DNA of 64,000 bases from JAIBDK01 sp965261915 (lineage in GTDB: Bacteria; Pseudomonadota; Gammaproteobacteria; Arenicellales; Poriferihabitantaceae), in assembly GCA_965261915.1 (NCBI GenBank), contig CBDHDW010000013.1, positions 1,488,001 to 1,552,000 on the forward strand, in the 5' to 3' direction. Both the position numbers and the translations under genes were made by a program. The notes under the pieces were generated by a model, which worked only from the letters and a program-made list of their open reading frames with translations, searched no databases and was not told where the DNA came from. Below are positions 18,316-26,731 of the stretch, piece after piece. The first letter of the stretch is position 1; every line of letters starts with the position of its first letter.

Positions 18316-18759
18316 AGACGATTTGGTGACATTCGGCTCGTGAACAACGGCAAGAGAACTGGCCACTGTACGTAATTTCGCGACCATGTTAAGCAATCCA
18401 TTTGAACGAGTGGGTGATAAGTGTTCTTTCAAGCCAATCTCATCAATAAAATACAACGGTGATGACTGGATCGCTTCTGCGGGTTGCCCGGATAGCACTC
18501 TGATCAAAAGCGCGATGATCCCTTTGGTGATGATCGCATCGCTGTCAGCGGTAAAGTGAACGAGATTGTTTTTTGATTCGGCATGCAGCCATACCTGGCT
18601 CTGGCATCCGGGCACCAGATTTTGTTCATGTTTGTATTGCTCATCAATTAGCGGCAGCTTTTTGCCGAGATCAATGATGTACTCGTATTTATCCATCCAT
18701 TGATCGAAGAACGCAAATTCCTCCACTATTTCACTCTGAATTTGGTCGATTGTAGACAT
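18301..18759 (-). CDS. sufE: SufE-like cysteine desulfuration protein
   Basis: Sulfur acceptor that takes persulfide from SufS during Fe-S cluster assembly. The 152-residue protein has the SufE core: FDQWMDKYEYIIDLGKKLP, then NLVPGCQSQVWLHAE with the active Cys in PGC, and ITKGIIALLIRVLSGQPA. An ATG at 18759 gives MSTIDQIQSEI, the usual length. The longer upstream frame overlaps sufS and is not needed. It follows sufS by 16 bp on the same strand, the standard sufSE order. Confidence 0.9.
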   Translation of the reverse strand: MSTIDQIQSEIVEEFAFFDQWMDKYEYIIDLGKKLPLIDEQYKHEQNLVPGCQSQVWLHAESKNNLVHFTADSDAIITKGIIALLIRVLSGQPAEAIQSSPLYFIDEIGLKEHLSPTRSNGLLNMVAKLRTVASSLAVVHEPNVTKSSLIAA

Positions 18760-18775
18760 CGCAGCAAGCTCCCGA

Positions 18776-20017
18776 TTACAACAACATAGTTGCAGCTTTT
18801 TTAACCCCTGCCACCAGTTTGTCAACATCATCCGGAGAATTATAAAGTGCGAATGATGCCCTCGCTGTACCCGGAATACCAAAGAAATCCATTAACGGCT
18901 GGGTACAGTGGTGCCCTGTTCGAACGGCGATGCCAAGCTGATCAAGGATAGTGCCAACATCAAATGGATGTGCACCAGTCAGATTAAATGAAATAACACT
19001 CGCTTTGTGCCCGGCAGTACCGACGATATTTAAACCATCGATTTTGAGAAGCTCGTCAGTGGCATACTGTAGTATCGAGTTCTCGTGGTCAGCGATTTCG
19101 GAATATTCGTATTGATCCAGAAAATCCACTGCCGCCCCAAGACCGATACCACCCACTATGTTTGGCGTACCGGCTTCAAATTTATGCGGCAGTGTGTTGT
19201 AAGTAGTTTTTTCAAACGTCACTCTTTCAATCATGTCTCCGCCACCTTGATAGGGCGGCATCTGATTCAGGATCGTCTCTTTTCCATACAGAATTCCGAC
19301 CCCCGTTGGTCCAAACATTTTGTGGCCGGAAAAGGCGTAAAAATCCACATCGAGTTGCTGCACATCAACCTTCATATGCGGTACCGCTTGTGCACCGTCC
19401 AGTAACACCGGAATATTTTGGGCGTGAGACAGTTGAATTATTTTCTCGACCGGATTAATGGTACCGAGGGAATTTGAAACGTGAACCGTCGCCACCAATC
19501 GAGTTTTATCCGATAGAAAAGACGCAAAGATATCTACCTCAATTTCACCCGCTTGATTGATGGGGATCACTTTTAGACTGGCTCCACGTTCTTCGCATAT
19601 CATCTGCCACGGCACAATATTCGAATGGTGTTCCATGGCAGAAATGATTATTTCATCTCCTGGATTCAGAAATTTTCGCCCAAACGACGATGCAACCAGA
19701 TTTATGCCGTCGGTAGTCCCTTTGGTAAATAAAACTTCATGGCTATGCTCCGCGTTGATAAAACGCCGAATTGATTCACGCGCATCCTCATATGACTGGG
19801 TTGCCGCCTGACTCAGTTGATGCACCCCGCGATGAATATTGGCATGCTCTTCGCTGTAGTAGCGGGAAATTCGGTCAATTACGCATTGCGGTTTTTGAGC
19901 CGATGCGCCGCTATCCAGATAGACCAACGGTTGTCCATTTACCTCACGGCTCAGGATTGGAAATTGATCACGGACGTTTTCAGCATCAAACGGTATTTTT
20001 TCTGAAGATTGGCTCAC
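18776..20017 (-). CDS. sufS: Cysteine desulfurase SufS
   Basis: PLP enzyme that removes sulfur from cysteine for Fe-S cluster assembly. Length is 413. Seen are FPILSREVNGQPLVYLDSGA, the TTDGINLVASSF and EHHSNIVPW segments, the PLP-Lys block FYAFSGHKMFGPTGVGILYG, and the active-site Cys in VRTGHHCTQPLM. The last two identify the SufS rather than the IscS group. It normally ends a sufBCDSE operon. Here the sequence upstream is 170 bp of non-coding DNA and then an IS630 copy, so sufBCD are either elsewhere or lost. Confidence 0.92.
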   Translation of the reverse strand: MSQSSEKIPFDAENVRDQFPILSREVNGQPLVYLDSGASAQKPQCVIDRISRYYSEEHANIHRGVHQLSQAATQSYEDARESIRRFINAEHSHEVLFTKGTTDGINLVASSFGRKFLNPGDEIIISAMEHHSNIVPWQMICEERGASLKVIPINQAGEIEVDIFASFLSDKTRLVATVHVSNSLGTINPVEKIIQLSHAQNIPVLLDGAQAVPHMKVDVQQLDVDFYAFSGHKMFGPTGVGILYGKETILNQMPPYQGGGDMIERVTFEKTTYNTLPHKFEAGTPNIVGGIGLGAAVDFLDQYEYSEIADHENSILQYATDELLKIDGLNIVGTAGHKASVISFNLTGAHPFDVGTILDQLGIAVRTGHHCTQPLMDFFGIPGTARASFALYNSPDDVDKLVAGVKKAATMLL

Positions 20018-20199
20018 AGTTTTCGAATTCCAAACAATATAACAATGATTGTAATATGGATCAGATGAAAATTATTTCAACCATTTATTATTTGTGGTTT
20101 TTTCGCCTGATATTGGCAGGGGAATTGCTGACTGCCTTGATAAGGCAGGCCTGGAAAACGACTGTTTAATATTTCCGGGTACTTCTAATACCAACGGCT

Positions 20200-20780
20200 C
20201 TATTGATTGACTGTTTTGGCCCAATTACGTGATGTAATTGATGTGATTGCCTGTTTGTCCTCTGCGAAGAAATTCCAGGCATCGCAGCATTTGTCGACGA
20301 TCTCATCGTAGGATTCAAACACAGAGATTGCCAGCTTGTTGGCGCGCAGGTAGGCCCAAACGTTTTCCATCGGGTTGAGTTCTGGCGAATAGGGCGGGAG
20401 TTTGAGCAGGGTGATGTTGTCTGGCACTTCCCGTTTTGCTGATCCGTGCCAGCCTGCACCGTCGAGGATGAGCAAGGCATGGGCACCTGCCGCGACCGTC
20501 CTGGCGATCTCGCACAGATGTGCATTCATAGTGGACGTGTCCGCATGCGGCATGATCAGCGCAGCAGCCTCGGCGCGTTCGGGACAAACCGCGCCGAAGA
20601 TATAGCCCGACGTATAACGTGTATCACGCGGCGCACGCGGCCGGGTTCCCCGTTCGGCCCATATACGTGTCAGCGTCCCTTGCTGACCCACACGGGCTTC
20701 GTCCTGAAACCAAATCTCCAATGGTTTGCCGCAGGCCGTTTTGGGCAGAACGGCCGCTACCTCTGCAGCGAAGTTTTTTT
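20200..20780 (-). CDS. IS630 transposase OrfB (DDE part), copy A
   Basis: Catalytic half of the IS630 transposase, read from the frameshift site as KNFAAEVAAVLPK. The DDE landmarks are WFQDEARVGQQG (first Asp), LLILDGAGWHGS (second Asp) and LPPYSPELNPMENVW (Glu). No start codon is needed if it is made as a fusion with OrfA. An internal ATG at 20721 exists. The frame is intact in this copy. Confidence 0.88.
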
Positions 20781-21263
20781 AAACGCATCCTGCGCATCCG
20801 GGTCGGATTTCGGATGCTGCGGGCGCACAGACAAGCGTCGAAAACCAAGTTTTACCAGTTGTTTGCCAACGGTCCGCTCATGCATGACAACGCCAAAGTG
20901 CTCCTCAATCTTGCGCTTGAGGTCAATGCGCCGCCAGCGCACCACGCCGTCCGTTTCGGGATCCGGCCCCTCACGCACAAGCGATGCCAACTCCGCCTTC
21001 TGTGCCACGCTGAGCAGGGGCTGCCGTCCTGGCGAACGCCGGTTCGAGAGACCCTCAATCCCCGTGTCATTGTAACGGTGTACCCAGTCACGCAACGTCT
21101 GGCGGTCCATCCCGCAGTTCTCGGCCGCCGTCTTGCGGTCGGTGCCGTCCAAAATCAACGCAATCGCCAGCATCCGTCGGGCCGCTTTCGCGTCCCTGCA
21201 CGCCGCAGCGGCGCGCCGAAGATCGCAGGCCGACTTGTCCGTTCGCATAATCTCTACTGTCAT
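20757..21263 (-). CDS. IS630 transposase OrfA (helix-turn-helix part), copy A
   Basis: DNA-binding half of the IS630 transposase, 168 residues. The N-terminal domain (AAENCGMDRQTLRDWVHRYN) is a helix-turn-helix, followed by RRSPGRQPLLS and a second winged-helix-like region (HERTVGKQLVKLGFRRLS). The frame ends TSLQR just after an A7 run. The catalytic domain continues in the -1 frame. Confidence 0.88.
   Translation of the reverse strand: MTVEIMRTDKSACDLRRAAAACRDAKAARRMLAIALILDGTDRKTAAENCGMDRQTLRDWVHRYNDTGIEGLSNRRSPGRQPLLSVAQKAELASLVREGPDPETDGVVRWRRIDLKRKIEEHFGVVMHERTVGKQLVKLGFRRLSVRPQHPKSDPDAQDAFKKTSLQR
20774..20780 (-). promoter_or_regulatory. A7 slippery site for -1 frameshift (IS630 copy A)
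   Basis: The minus strand has TTTAAAAAAAC. In the OrfA frame this reads TTT AAA AAA ACT. A slip of one base back gives AAA AAC TTC and enters OrfB. Programmed -1 frameshifting on A-runs is known in IS630-type elements. The same site exists in the second copy. Confidence 0.7.
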
Positions 21264-21345
21264 TAATACCTCCTATGATGATGACTACTGAATCACTTCA
21301 AATTCCCCGTGGAAAGCACAAAGTGTTAAACCCTTGGGCCGTTGG

Positions 21346-21638
21346 TATAAGTTAATAGAATGCCTTTGAACAGTTTTGTGAACAATGTGGTTTTCTTTTG
21401 TTTGTACGGCACTATGAGTCGCTCCCACTCAATAATTGTGGCAATTGCGGTTACGAGCTGCCAATGGCGCGACACAGTATGGTTTTTACCCTTCGACGAA
21501 GATTGACCGGCGCATCCAGATTGTGGGTTGGAGGATTTTCGGTCTCATTACAACGAATACCGAGCGCATGATATTGGACTTGGCAACACCTTATGGGTAT
21601 TATCAGAACCTCGCGCAGACGACCCAATTTGTCTTATA
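21346..21638. other. Short host-sequence remnant between two IS630 copies
   Basis: About 290 bp of older sequence. On the plus strand one frame has FEQFCEQCG followed by NNCGNCGYELP, which resembles a zinc-ribbon segment. The downstream part (KIDRRIQIVGWRIFGLI and so on) is open in another frame. No complete gene or family could be named. Confidence 0.4.
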
Positions 21639-21647
21639 CCAAGGGCT

Positions 21648-22227
21648 CTATTGATTGACTGTTTTGGCCCAATTACGTGATGTGATTGATGTGATTGCCT
21701 GTTTGTCCTCTGCGAAGAAATTCCAGGCATCGTAGCATTTGTCGACGATCTCATCGTAGGATTCAAACACAGAGATTGCCAGCTTGTTGGCGCGCAGGTA
21801 GGCCCAAACGTTTTCCATCGGGTTGAGTTCTGGCGCATAGGGCGGGAGTTTGAGCAGGGTGATGTTGTCTGGCACTTCCCGTTTTGCTGATCCGTGCCAG
21901 CCTGCACCGTCGAGGATGAGCAAGGCATGGCACCTGCCGCGACCGTCCTGGCAATCTCGCACAGATGTGCATTCATAGCGGACGTGTCCGCATGCGGCAT
22001 GATCAGCGCAGCAGCCTCGGCGCGTTCGGGACAAACCGCGCCGAAGATATAGCCCGACGTATAACGTGTATCACGCGGCGCACGCGGCCGGGTTCCCCGT
22101 TCGGCCCATATACGTGTCAGCGTCCCTTGCTGACCCACACGGGCTTCGTCCTGAAACCAAATCTCCAATGGTTTGCCGCAGGCCGTTTTGGGCAGAACGG
22201 CCGCTACCTCTGCAGCGAAGTTTTTTT
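21648..22227 (-). pseudogene. IS630 OrfB (DDE part), copy B, disrupted
   Basis: Same protein as copy A OrfB but inactivated twice. The IS1634 element interrupts it right at the A7 slippery site (22221-22227), and a missing G near 21929 shifts the frame between GAMPC/GAHALLILDG. All DDE blocks can still be read in two frames. Confidence 0.85.
22139..22227. repeat. 89-bp direct repeat, left copy (IS1634 target duplication)
   Basis: Begins ACGGGCTTCG and ends with the T7 run. It is identical to 24130-24218 on the other side of the IS1634 element. The sequence belongs to IS630 copy B. Confidence 0.9.
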
Positions 22228-24129
22228 CCTGACTTCGACGGTTCACACTCATAACTCATTGATTTATAAGGAAACACAAAAATATCTAGGCACTACAAAT
22301 GCCCAGATATTGAAGGATTATATCAATCAGTACAGTGGGTAAGCTGTGGTAATCGCTTTTAATCCCATCACAGCATAGATTTTTTTTGCCTCTGGATTGA
22401 TTTGAGAAGGCATGACATAACGCTGTTTGGTGCGCTTGTGTTTGAACACACTATGTTGCACATGAATCAAGGCATTACGAATAACTTCAGGGGATAAGGC
22501 TTTGTGTTGTAGCTTGATTCGATACATTAGCTGTCTGATGCAGGTGAAAGCCATGAACGAAATAGCGATGTGGGCACGCACTCTTGAGGGTGTCCAGTGG
22601 TAGATGGGGCGTACTTTCAAGTCGTGCTTGGTGATGCGAAAACTCTCCTCAACCTGCCATAAGCCGCGATAGTGTGATAACACTTCCTGGTGCGGCGTAT
22701 CGGGCAAATTGGTCATCACCCCATGCAAGCCGTCCCAGCGGCTTTCGGCATCAATTTTATCCTGGTTGATGCTTAAGCTGGTTTTTCCTTTGATAATCAG
22801 AAACTTTTTATAGCCGTAGTTATTTAATAAGCTCTTGGGGTTCTGGCTTTTGCCGATTTTCTTGATGAGCCGATCGACTGCCTTTTGTCGGTCATGTTGA
22901 TCTTTATCCGCACGCTTTGGACAATGCGAGACAATGAGCCGTCTCTTCTTATGCGTCAGCTCGGCTGCGCTTGATCCGTCTTTGCCAAGCGGCTGATAAG
23001 CCGACTTATCCAATACCCTGGTTTGTAGCGCACTTGGCAATTGTTTTAGTTTCGCCCCGACGATGTAATAAGCGCCCGCCTCATCCAGGGCGCTTAGATT
23101 GTCTTCATTCAGCATGCCTCGATCAGCGACAAAGATCATTTTCCTAACATCATAGCGCGCTTGCATCGTCTGCAAAACGCTGATCAGGCTATGACCCTCG
23201 AAAGTAGCGCCGGGGAACACTTCGTAACCGACCGGCAGGCCTTCATGGGTGACCAGTAAAGCCAGCAATACTTGCGGCTGATTGACCTGTGTCTGATTAA
23301 CTTGACAGTCCTTGCTGTAGCCATTTTGTTTTAACTCATCTTCCTTGAAAGACTCAAAATACAGTGTCGTACAGTCAAAAAACAACACATCCAACGCACC
23401 AGGTAACAAGGATCGCGTGCCTTCACAGGTCATCGCTTGTAGCCGACTGATGGTGTTATCGTCCAGCTGATCCATCATCCGATAAACTTTCTCTAAGGAC
23501 AAAGAAACGCCAAAGTCCTGCTCCAGGTGCTGCACGCTGCCGCGCTTGCTTTTAGGGTTAGCAATACGTGCCATTACGCAATGGAACAGGGCTTCATGGG
23601 AGGCGCGATACCGTTTTTGCGACAACAGGGTATCGAACGACAACTGGCGATAGACCTCGCCATACACCTCATGGATGCCCAGCACCACCCGTTGTTCTTC
23701 CACCATCTGCCTCAGGTCAACATTCAAGGTGGCTTTGGAGGCTTTGGCTGCTTTCGCTTCAATAACTTGTTTGGCGACCGCCTCAGGCGGAAACAAACCG
23801 GGCTGATGCTGGGCTTCAAGCTTCGCCTTGACGACTTCGGCCAGCTCTTTCAATCGCACTAACTCATCGTCATCCATGGCAATGCCGATATAACGGACAA
23901 TCTTTTGCTTGACCTTATCGCCGACGCGCACAGATGAAACAATCTGAACCGATTGTCTTGGGCTATTGGGTGTAGATTTAACGCGAACAAACATGGGGTG
24001 AGCTTACACCATGCTATCGCCGAAGCCAACACAAATATTTAGATAGGCACTACAAATCGATCTCAACAGAAGACCCCCGTATTGACTGGGCTGTAGGCGA
24101 TCTGCGTGGGGTGGACCGTCGAAGTCAGG
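22228..24129 (-). mobile_element. IS1634-family insertion sequence
   Basis: Element of 1902 bp. Terminal inverted repeats are CCTGACTTCGACGG at 22228 and its complement ending GTCAGG at 24129. It carries one large transposase gene on the minus strand. An additional motif AGGCACTACAAAT occurs near both ends as a subterminal direct repeat. It interrupts IS630 copy B and is flanked by an 89-bp perfect direct repeat. Confidence 0.92.
22327..23994 (-). CDS. IS1634-family transposase
   Basis: Transposase of 555 residues from the IS1634 group of the IS4 superfamily. Recognisable parts are the N-terminal VRVGDKVKQKIVRYIG, the first Asp region DVLFFDCTTLYFESF, FVADRGMLNEDNLSALDEAG (second Asp), and the C-terminal YRGLWQVEESFRITKHDLK with the catalytic Glu followed by IYHWTPSRVRAHIAISFMA. 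The gene is intact. Confidence 0.93.
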   Translation of the reverse strand: MFVRVKSTPNSPRQSVQIVSSVRVGDKVKQKIVRYIGIAMDDDELVRLKELAEVVKAKLEAQHQPGLFPPEAVAKQVIEAKAAKASKATLNVDLRQMVEEQRVVLGIHEVYGEVYRQLSFDTLLSQKRYRASHEALFHCVMARIANPKSKRGSVQHLEQDFGVSLSLEKVYRMMDQLDDNTISRLQAMTCEGTRSLLPGALDVLFFDCTTLYFESFKEDELKQNGYSKDCQVNQTQVNQPQVLLALLVTHEGLPVGYEVFPGATFEGHSLISVLQTMQARYDVRKMIFVADRGMLNEDNLSALDEAGAYYIVGAKLKQLPSALQTRVLDKSAYQPLGKDGSSAAELTHKKRRLIVSHCPKRADKDQHDRQKAVDRLIKKIGKSQNPKSLLNNYGYKKFLIIKGKTSLSINQDKIDAESRWDGLHGVMTNLPDTPHQEVLSHYRGLWQVEESFRITKHDLKVRPIYHWTPSRVRAHIAISFMAFTCIRQLMYRIKLQHKALSPEVIRNALIHVQHSVFKHKRTKQRYVMPSQINPEAKKIYAVMGLKAITTAYPLY

Positions 24130-24218
24130 ACGGGCTTCGTCCTGAAACCAAATCTCCAATGGTTTGCCGCAGGCCGTTTTGGGCAGAACGGCCGCTACCT
24201 CTGCAGCGAAGTTTTTTT
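24130..24218. repeat. 89-bp direct repeat, right copy (IS1634 target duplication)
   Basis: Identical in all 89 positions to 22139-22227. It directly abuts the GTCAGG end of the IS1634 element. Confidence 0.9.
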
Positions 24219-24701
24219 AAACGCATCCTGCGCATCCGGGTCGGATTTCGGATGCTGCGGGCGCACAGACAAGCGTCGAAAACCAAGTTTTACCAGTTGT
24301 TTGCTAACGGTCCGCTCATGCATGACAACGCCAAAGCGCTCCTCAATCTTGCGCTTGAGGTCAATGCGCCGCCAGCGCACCACGCCGTCCGTTTCGGGAT
24401 CCGGCCCCTCACGCACAAGCGATGCCAACTCCGCCTTCTGTGCCACGCTTAGCAGGGGCTGCCGTCCTGGCGAACGCCGGTTCGAGAGACCCTCAATCCC
24501 CGTGTCATTGTAACGGTGTACCCAGTCACGCAACGTCTGGCGATCCATCCCGCAGTTCTCGGCCGCTGTCTTGCGGTCAGTGCCGTCCAAAATCAACGCA
24601 ATCGCCAGCATCCGTCGGGCCGCTTTCGCGTCCCTGCACGCCGCAGCGGCGCGCCGAAGATCGCAGGCCGACTTGTCCGTTCGCATAATCTCTACTGTCA
24701 T
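24195..24701 (-). CDS. IS630 OrfA, copy B
   Basis: A 168-residue frame almost identical to OrfA of copy A (differences such as EERFGVVMHERTVSKQL). It is still complete because the 89-bp duplication restores its 3' end after the IS1634 insertion. Its catalytic partner is separated, so the element cannot make a full transposase. Confidence 0.83.
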   Translation of the reverse strand: MTVEIMRTDKSACDLRRAAAACRDAKAARRMLAIALILDGTDRKTAAENCGMDRQTLRDWVHRYNDTGIEGLSNRRSPGRQPLLSVAQKAELASLVREGPDPETDGVVRWRRIDLKRKIEERFGVVMHERTVSKQLVKLGFRRLSVRPQHPKSDPDAQDAFKKTSLQR

Positions 24702-24785
24702 TAATACCTCCTATGATGATGACTACTGAATCACTTCAAATTCCCCGTGGAAAGCACAAAGTGTCAAATCCTTGGGCCGTTGGTA

Positions 24786-24966
24786 TAAGACGTGTTGCCT
24801 GGTTGAAAAACATCACCGGGTAGCGATTCAAATGAAAAGCCTTCATTCAAAGTACCAATTTTCAGATTATCGGGTTGGAGAATGAGATCATAGTCAAACT
24901 GATCGGGGATGGTCCCGCCATTGGTGATCGCGGTCAATCTAGCCCGGTTAGCCCAAAGCAGTAATG
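24786..24966 (-). pseudogene. Fragment of Lhr-like DEAD/H helicase
   Basis: About 60 codons on the minus strand read RARLTAITNGGTIPDQFDY, then LKIGTLNEGFSFESLPGDVF and end GNTS. This resembles the segment after the helicase core of Lhr-type ATP-dependent helicases (GGTIPD..., GTLNEDFAIES..GD.F.LGNTS). The piece is cut off by the IS630 end at 24783 and has a stop just before it on the IS66 side. It is a remnant only. Confidence 0.55.
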
Positions 24967-24978
24967 TCCCCTTTTAAC

Positions 24979-26525
24979 GTAACTGCCCAGGTTGTTTTTA
25001 AGCGTATTTCAGTTTTGCAATAATCTGATCGGCAGGCATCATCAGTGTTTCGATGATGTTCCATCCTTGTTTTCTCGCCGTTGTGATGACGCTGCGCAGG
25101 GTGGCAAAATCCTCTGCACCTTGTTCAGACCTGAACCCGCCCGATATTTTCTGACGTAGTTTCATCATCCGCAGGTCGCGTTCAGCTTCGTTGTTTGTGA
25201 AGGGCACGTCGGGATCTGTCAGAAAGCGCAGGGTGCCTTCCTTGCGATCGCGCAATCGTAAAGCCAGATTATGTCCTGTCCGTCGCTTCTTGCGCCCCCG
25301 TCTTCCGGGTTTTGGCGGCACGAGTGGAGGCAATTCCTCATGGAAATCCAATGCTGCGGTGATGATCCTGTCGTATCGCCGATTAATAAGCGCAACAAGC
25401 GGCGTTGAAACCGCCACGCCCTTATCCCGCGCGGCCTGTGTGACATGGTGCGCACGCCGCAGTAGCCTTTGCATCTGACCAGCCCAATCTTCCTGTTCGA
25501 TTTCGACCAACGCTTGCAGTTCCCGTAAATGGTGTGCATTGCACAACGCATGGGTAACACCATCCAGCGTGAAGTAGGGCTGCCAATGATCATGCACGAT
25601 ACAGCCCGTGAGATTGGATAACAGATTACCGCGTTTGCTGCTGACCCGGTAGAAAGCCAGAAGCGGTGTACAGGCAACGTGAAGCCATTGCAGGCACCCC
25701 GTAATCCGGAAACCCGTCTCGTCAAGATGTTTGACGTGGACCTGTTGGGCGATCACATCCTGCAGGTGAGAAGCAACCCCCTTGAGCCGCTCTGATGCTT
25801 TGCGGTTCATGGCGGCCACAGTGGCAGGAACCAAAGGGGCATTGAACAAATCGGCCATTATTTGCGCCAGTCTGTCTTCCGGCAGGAAATGGGCGCATTG
25901 GAGATATGTTGACACTCCGGCAATGCGTGGCCCGTACTGTACGGGTGCCTTCACCTCCAGAGGAAACGCAGCCTTGGTTGTTTCTCCACAGTGGCCACAA
26001 AGGCAGATATGCGCCCGGTGTTCGGTTGTCACCAAGGGCTGTGGCTCGGGCAGGTCAAACACCTGTCGTGCGGCGTAATCCCCGGCCATTGATGGCGATA
26101 AGGGCGTGCCACATTGCCCGCAGACAGAAGGAAAGTGATCTTCAACATGATCGGGGTCTGCCGTTTGGCACAGAGTGCTTCCCTTGTGGCTTTTCTGCCC
26201 GCCTGACTTTTTACCGGATTTTCTCCGCAGACTTTTGGTTCTGGGTTCAGCCTTGGGCTTCTTTAGGCCGTCGCTTGAAGGCGGCTTGCTACTGTTGCTG
26301 CTGTTCAAGCTGAGGCGACGCTCAAGGTCTTCAATGCGAGCCACAAGCAGGGCTATCGTTTGTTCAAGCCGGGCATTCTTCTGCTTCAGCTCTTCATAAG
26401 CCTCAACGGAAACATAACCTTTGGGTGCGTCTGGAAAAATCATAATCTTAATGAATCACATCGGGATTCCTCAGGCAAGAGAATTATTCCAAGAGAATTA
26501 TTCCTTAGGGTACCTGGGCAGTTAC
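24979..26525 (-). mobile_element. IS66-family insertion sequence, copy 1 (complete, tnpC only)
   Basis: Element of 1547 bp bounded by GTAACTGCCCAGG and its complement, with an 8-bp direct repeat CTTTTAAC at 24971-24978 and 26526-26533, as expected for IS66. It encodes a single transposase without tnpA or tnpB, the ISBst12-type layout. Two copies of a 14-bp repeat (GGAATAATTCTCTT) lie upstream of the gene. Confidence 0.95.
24998..26443 (-). CDS. IS66-family transposase TnpC, copy 1
   Basis: Transposase of 481 residues. The N-terminus has a leucine-zipper-like coiled coil (LKQKNARLEQTIALLVARIE) and the SLNSSNSSKPPSSDG motif. A Cys-rich zinc-binding region follows (CGQCGTPL...CLCGHCG). The DDE domain includes VKHLDETGFRI, HDHWQPYFTL and CNAHHLRELQAL, and the end has PFTNNEAERDLRMMKLRQKI with the catalytic Glu. 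The frame is intact. Confidence 0.94.
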   Translation of the reverse strand: MIFPDAPKGYVSVEAYEELKQKNARLEQTIALLVARIEDLERRLSLNSSNSSKPPSSDGLKKPKAEPRTKSLRRKSGKKSGGQKSHKGSTLCQTADPDHVEDHFPSVCGQCGTPLSPSMAGDYAARQVFDLPEPQPLVTTEHRAHICLCGHCGETTKAAFPLEVKAPVQYGPRIAGVSTYLQCAHFLPEDRLAQIMADLFNAPLVPATVAAMNRKASERLKGVASHLQDVIAQQVHVKHLDETGFRITGCLQWLHVACTPLLAFYRVSSKRGNLLSNLTGCIVHDHWQPYFTLDGVTHALCNAHHLRELQALVEIEQEDWAGQMQRLLRRAHHVTQAARDKGVAVSTPLVALINRRYDRIITAALDFHEELPPLVPPKPGRRGRKKRRTGHNLALRLRDRKEGTLRFLTDPDVPFTNNEAERDLRMMKLRQKISGGFRSEQGAEDFATLRSVITTARKQGWNIIETLMMPADQIIAKLKYA

Positions 26526-26549
26526 CTTTTAACTTCATCAGGAGGGGCT

Positions 26550-26652
26550 ATGACAAAGGAAATTTACCGCCTCGACAGTTGCACCCCCCCCCTGTTTGCG
26601 TTACTCTCCGCTCCCGCTCACGGCACTCAAATTCGTGACGAAACACCTCAAA
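26550..26652 (+). pseudogene. N-terminal fragment, possibly N-formylglutamate amidohydrolase
   Basis: After a good ribosome-binding site (AGGAGGGG, 26540-26547) the frame reads MTKEIYRLDSCTPPL and, with small shifts around a C9 run at 26584-26592, APAHGTQIRDET. This resembles the start of HutG-type N-formylglutamate amidohydrolases. The rest is missing, and the frame runs into tRNA-Met. Tentative. Confidence 0.4.
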
Positions 26653-26654
26653 AT

Positions 26655-26731
26655 GGCTACGTAGCTCAGCTGGTTAGAGCACATCACTCATAATGATGGG
26701 GTCCCCTGTTCGAATCAGGGCGTAGCCACCA
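26655..26731 (+). tRNA. tRNA-Met (elongator), anticodon CAT
   Basis: A 77-nt cloverleaf: acceptor stem GGCTACG pairs with CGTAGCC, the D arm is GCTCAGCTGGTTAGAGC, the anticodon loop CTCATAA has CAT at 26689-26691, and the T arm contains GTTCGAATC. The CCA end is encoded (26729-26731). The sequence is very close to elongator tRNA-Met of enterobacteria. The G1-C72 pair and lack of the three initiator G-C pairs exclude initiator tRNA. Confidence 0.93.

Larger units (their letters stand above)
20191..21345 (-). mobile_element. IS630-family insertion sequence, copy A (complete)
   Basis: Element of 1155 bp with terminal inverted repeats CCAACGGC at both ends and TA at each junction (20189-20190 and 21346-21347), the usual IS630 target. 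It carries two overlapping frames on the minus strand that would be joined by a -1 frameshift. It inserted between sufS and whatever lay upstream. Confidence 0.9.
21639..24783 (-). mobile_element. IS630-family insertion sequence, copy B, split by an IS1634 element
   Basis: The left part is 21639-22227 and the right part 24219-24783, with an 89-bp segment present on both sides of the IS1634 insertion. Removing the IS1634 element and one 89-bp repeat restores an element of 1154 bp, one base shorter than copy A. Ends carry CCAAGGGC (left) and GCCGTTGG (right) next to TA. A one-base deletion relative to copy A lies near 21929 in orfB. Confidence 0.9.

Noticed and set aside
18760..18882. N-terminal extension of sufE (41 residues)
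   Set aside because: It overlaps sufS, is Cys/Trp-rich without homology, and the ATG at 18759 gives the normal SufE length.
21436..21654. 72-codon frame between the IS630 copies as a gene
   Set aside because: It has no start context, runs into the IS630 end, and competes with a zinc-ribbon-like frame. Treated as decayed DNA.
26550..26693. 48-codon frame running into tRNA-Met as a full gene
   Set aside because: Its last codons are the tRNA itself. Only the first part looks like coding sequence, and that is a fragment.
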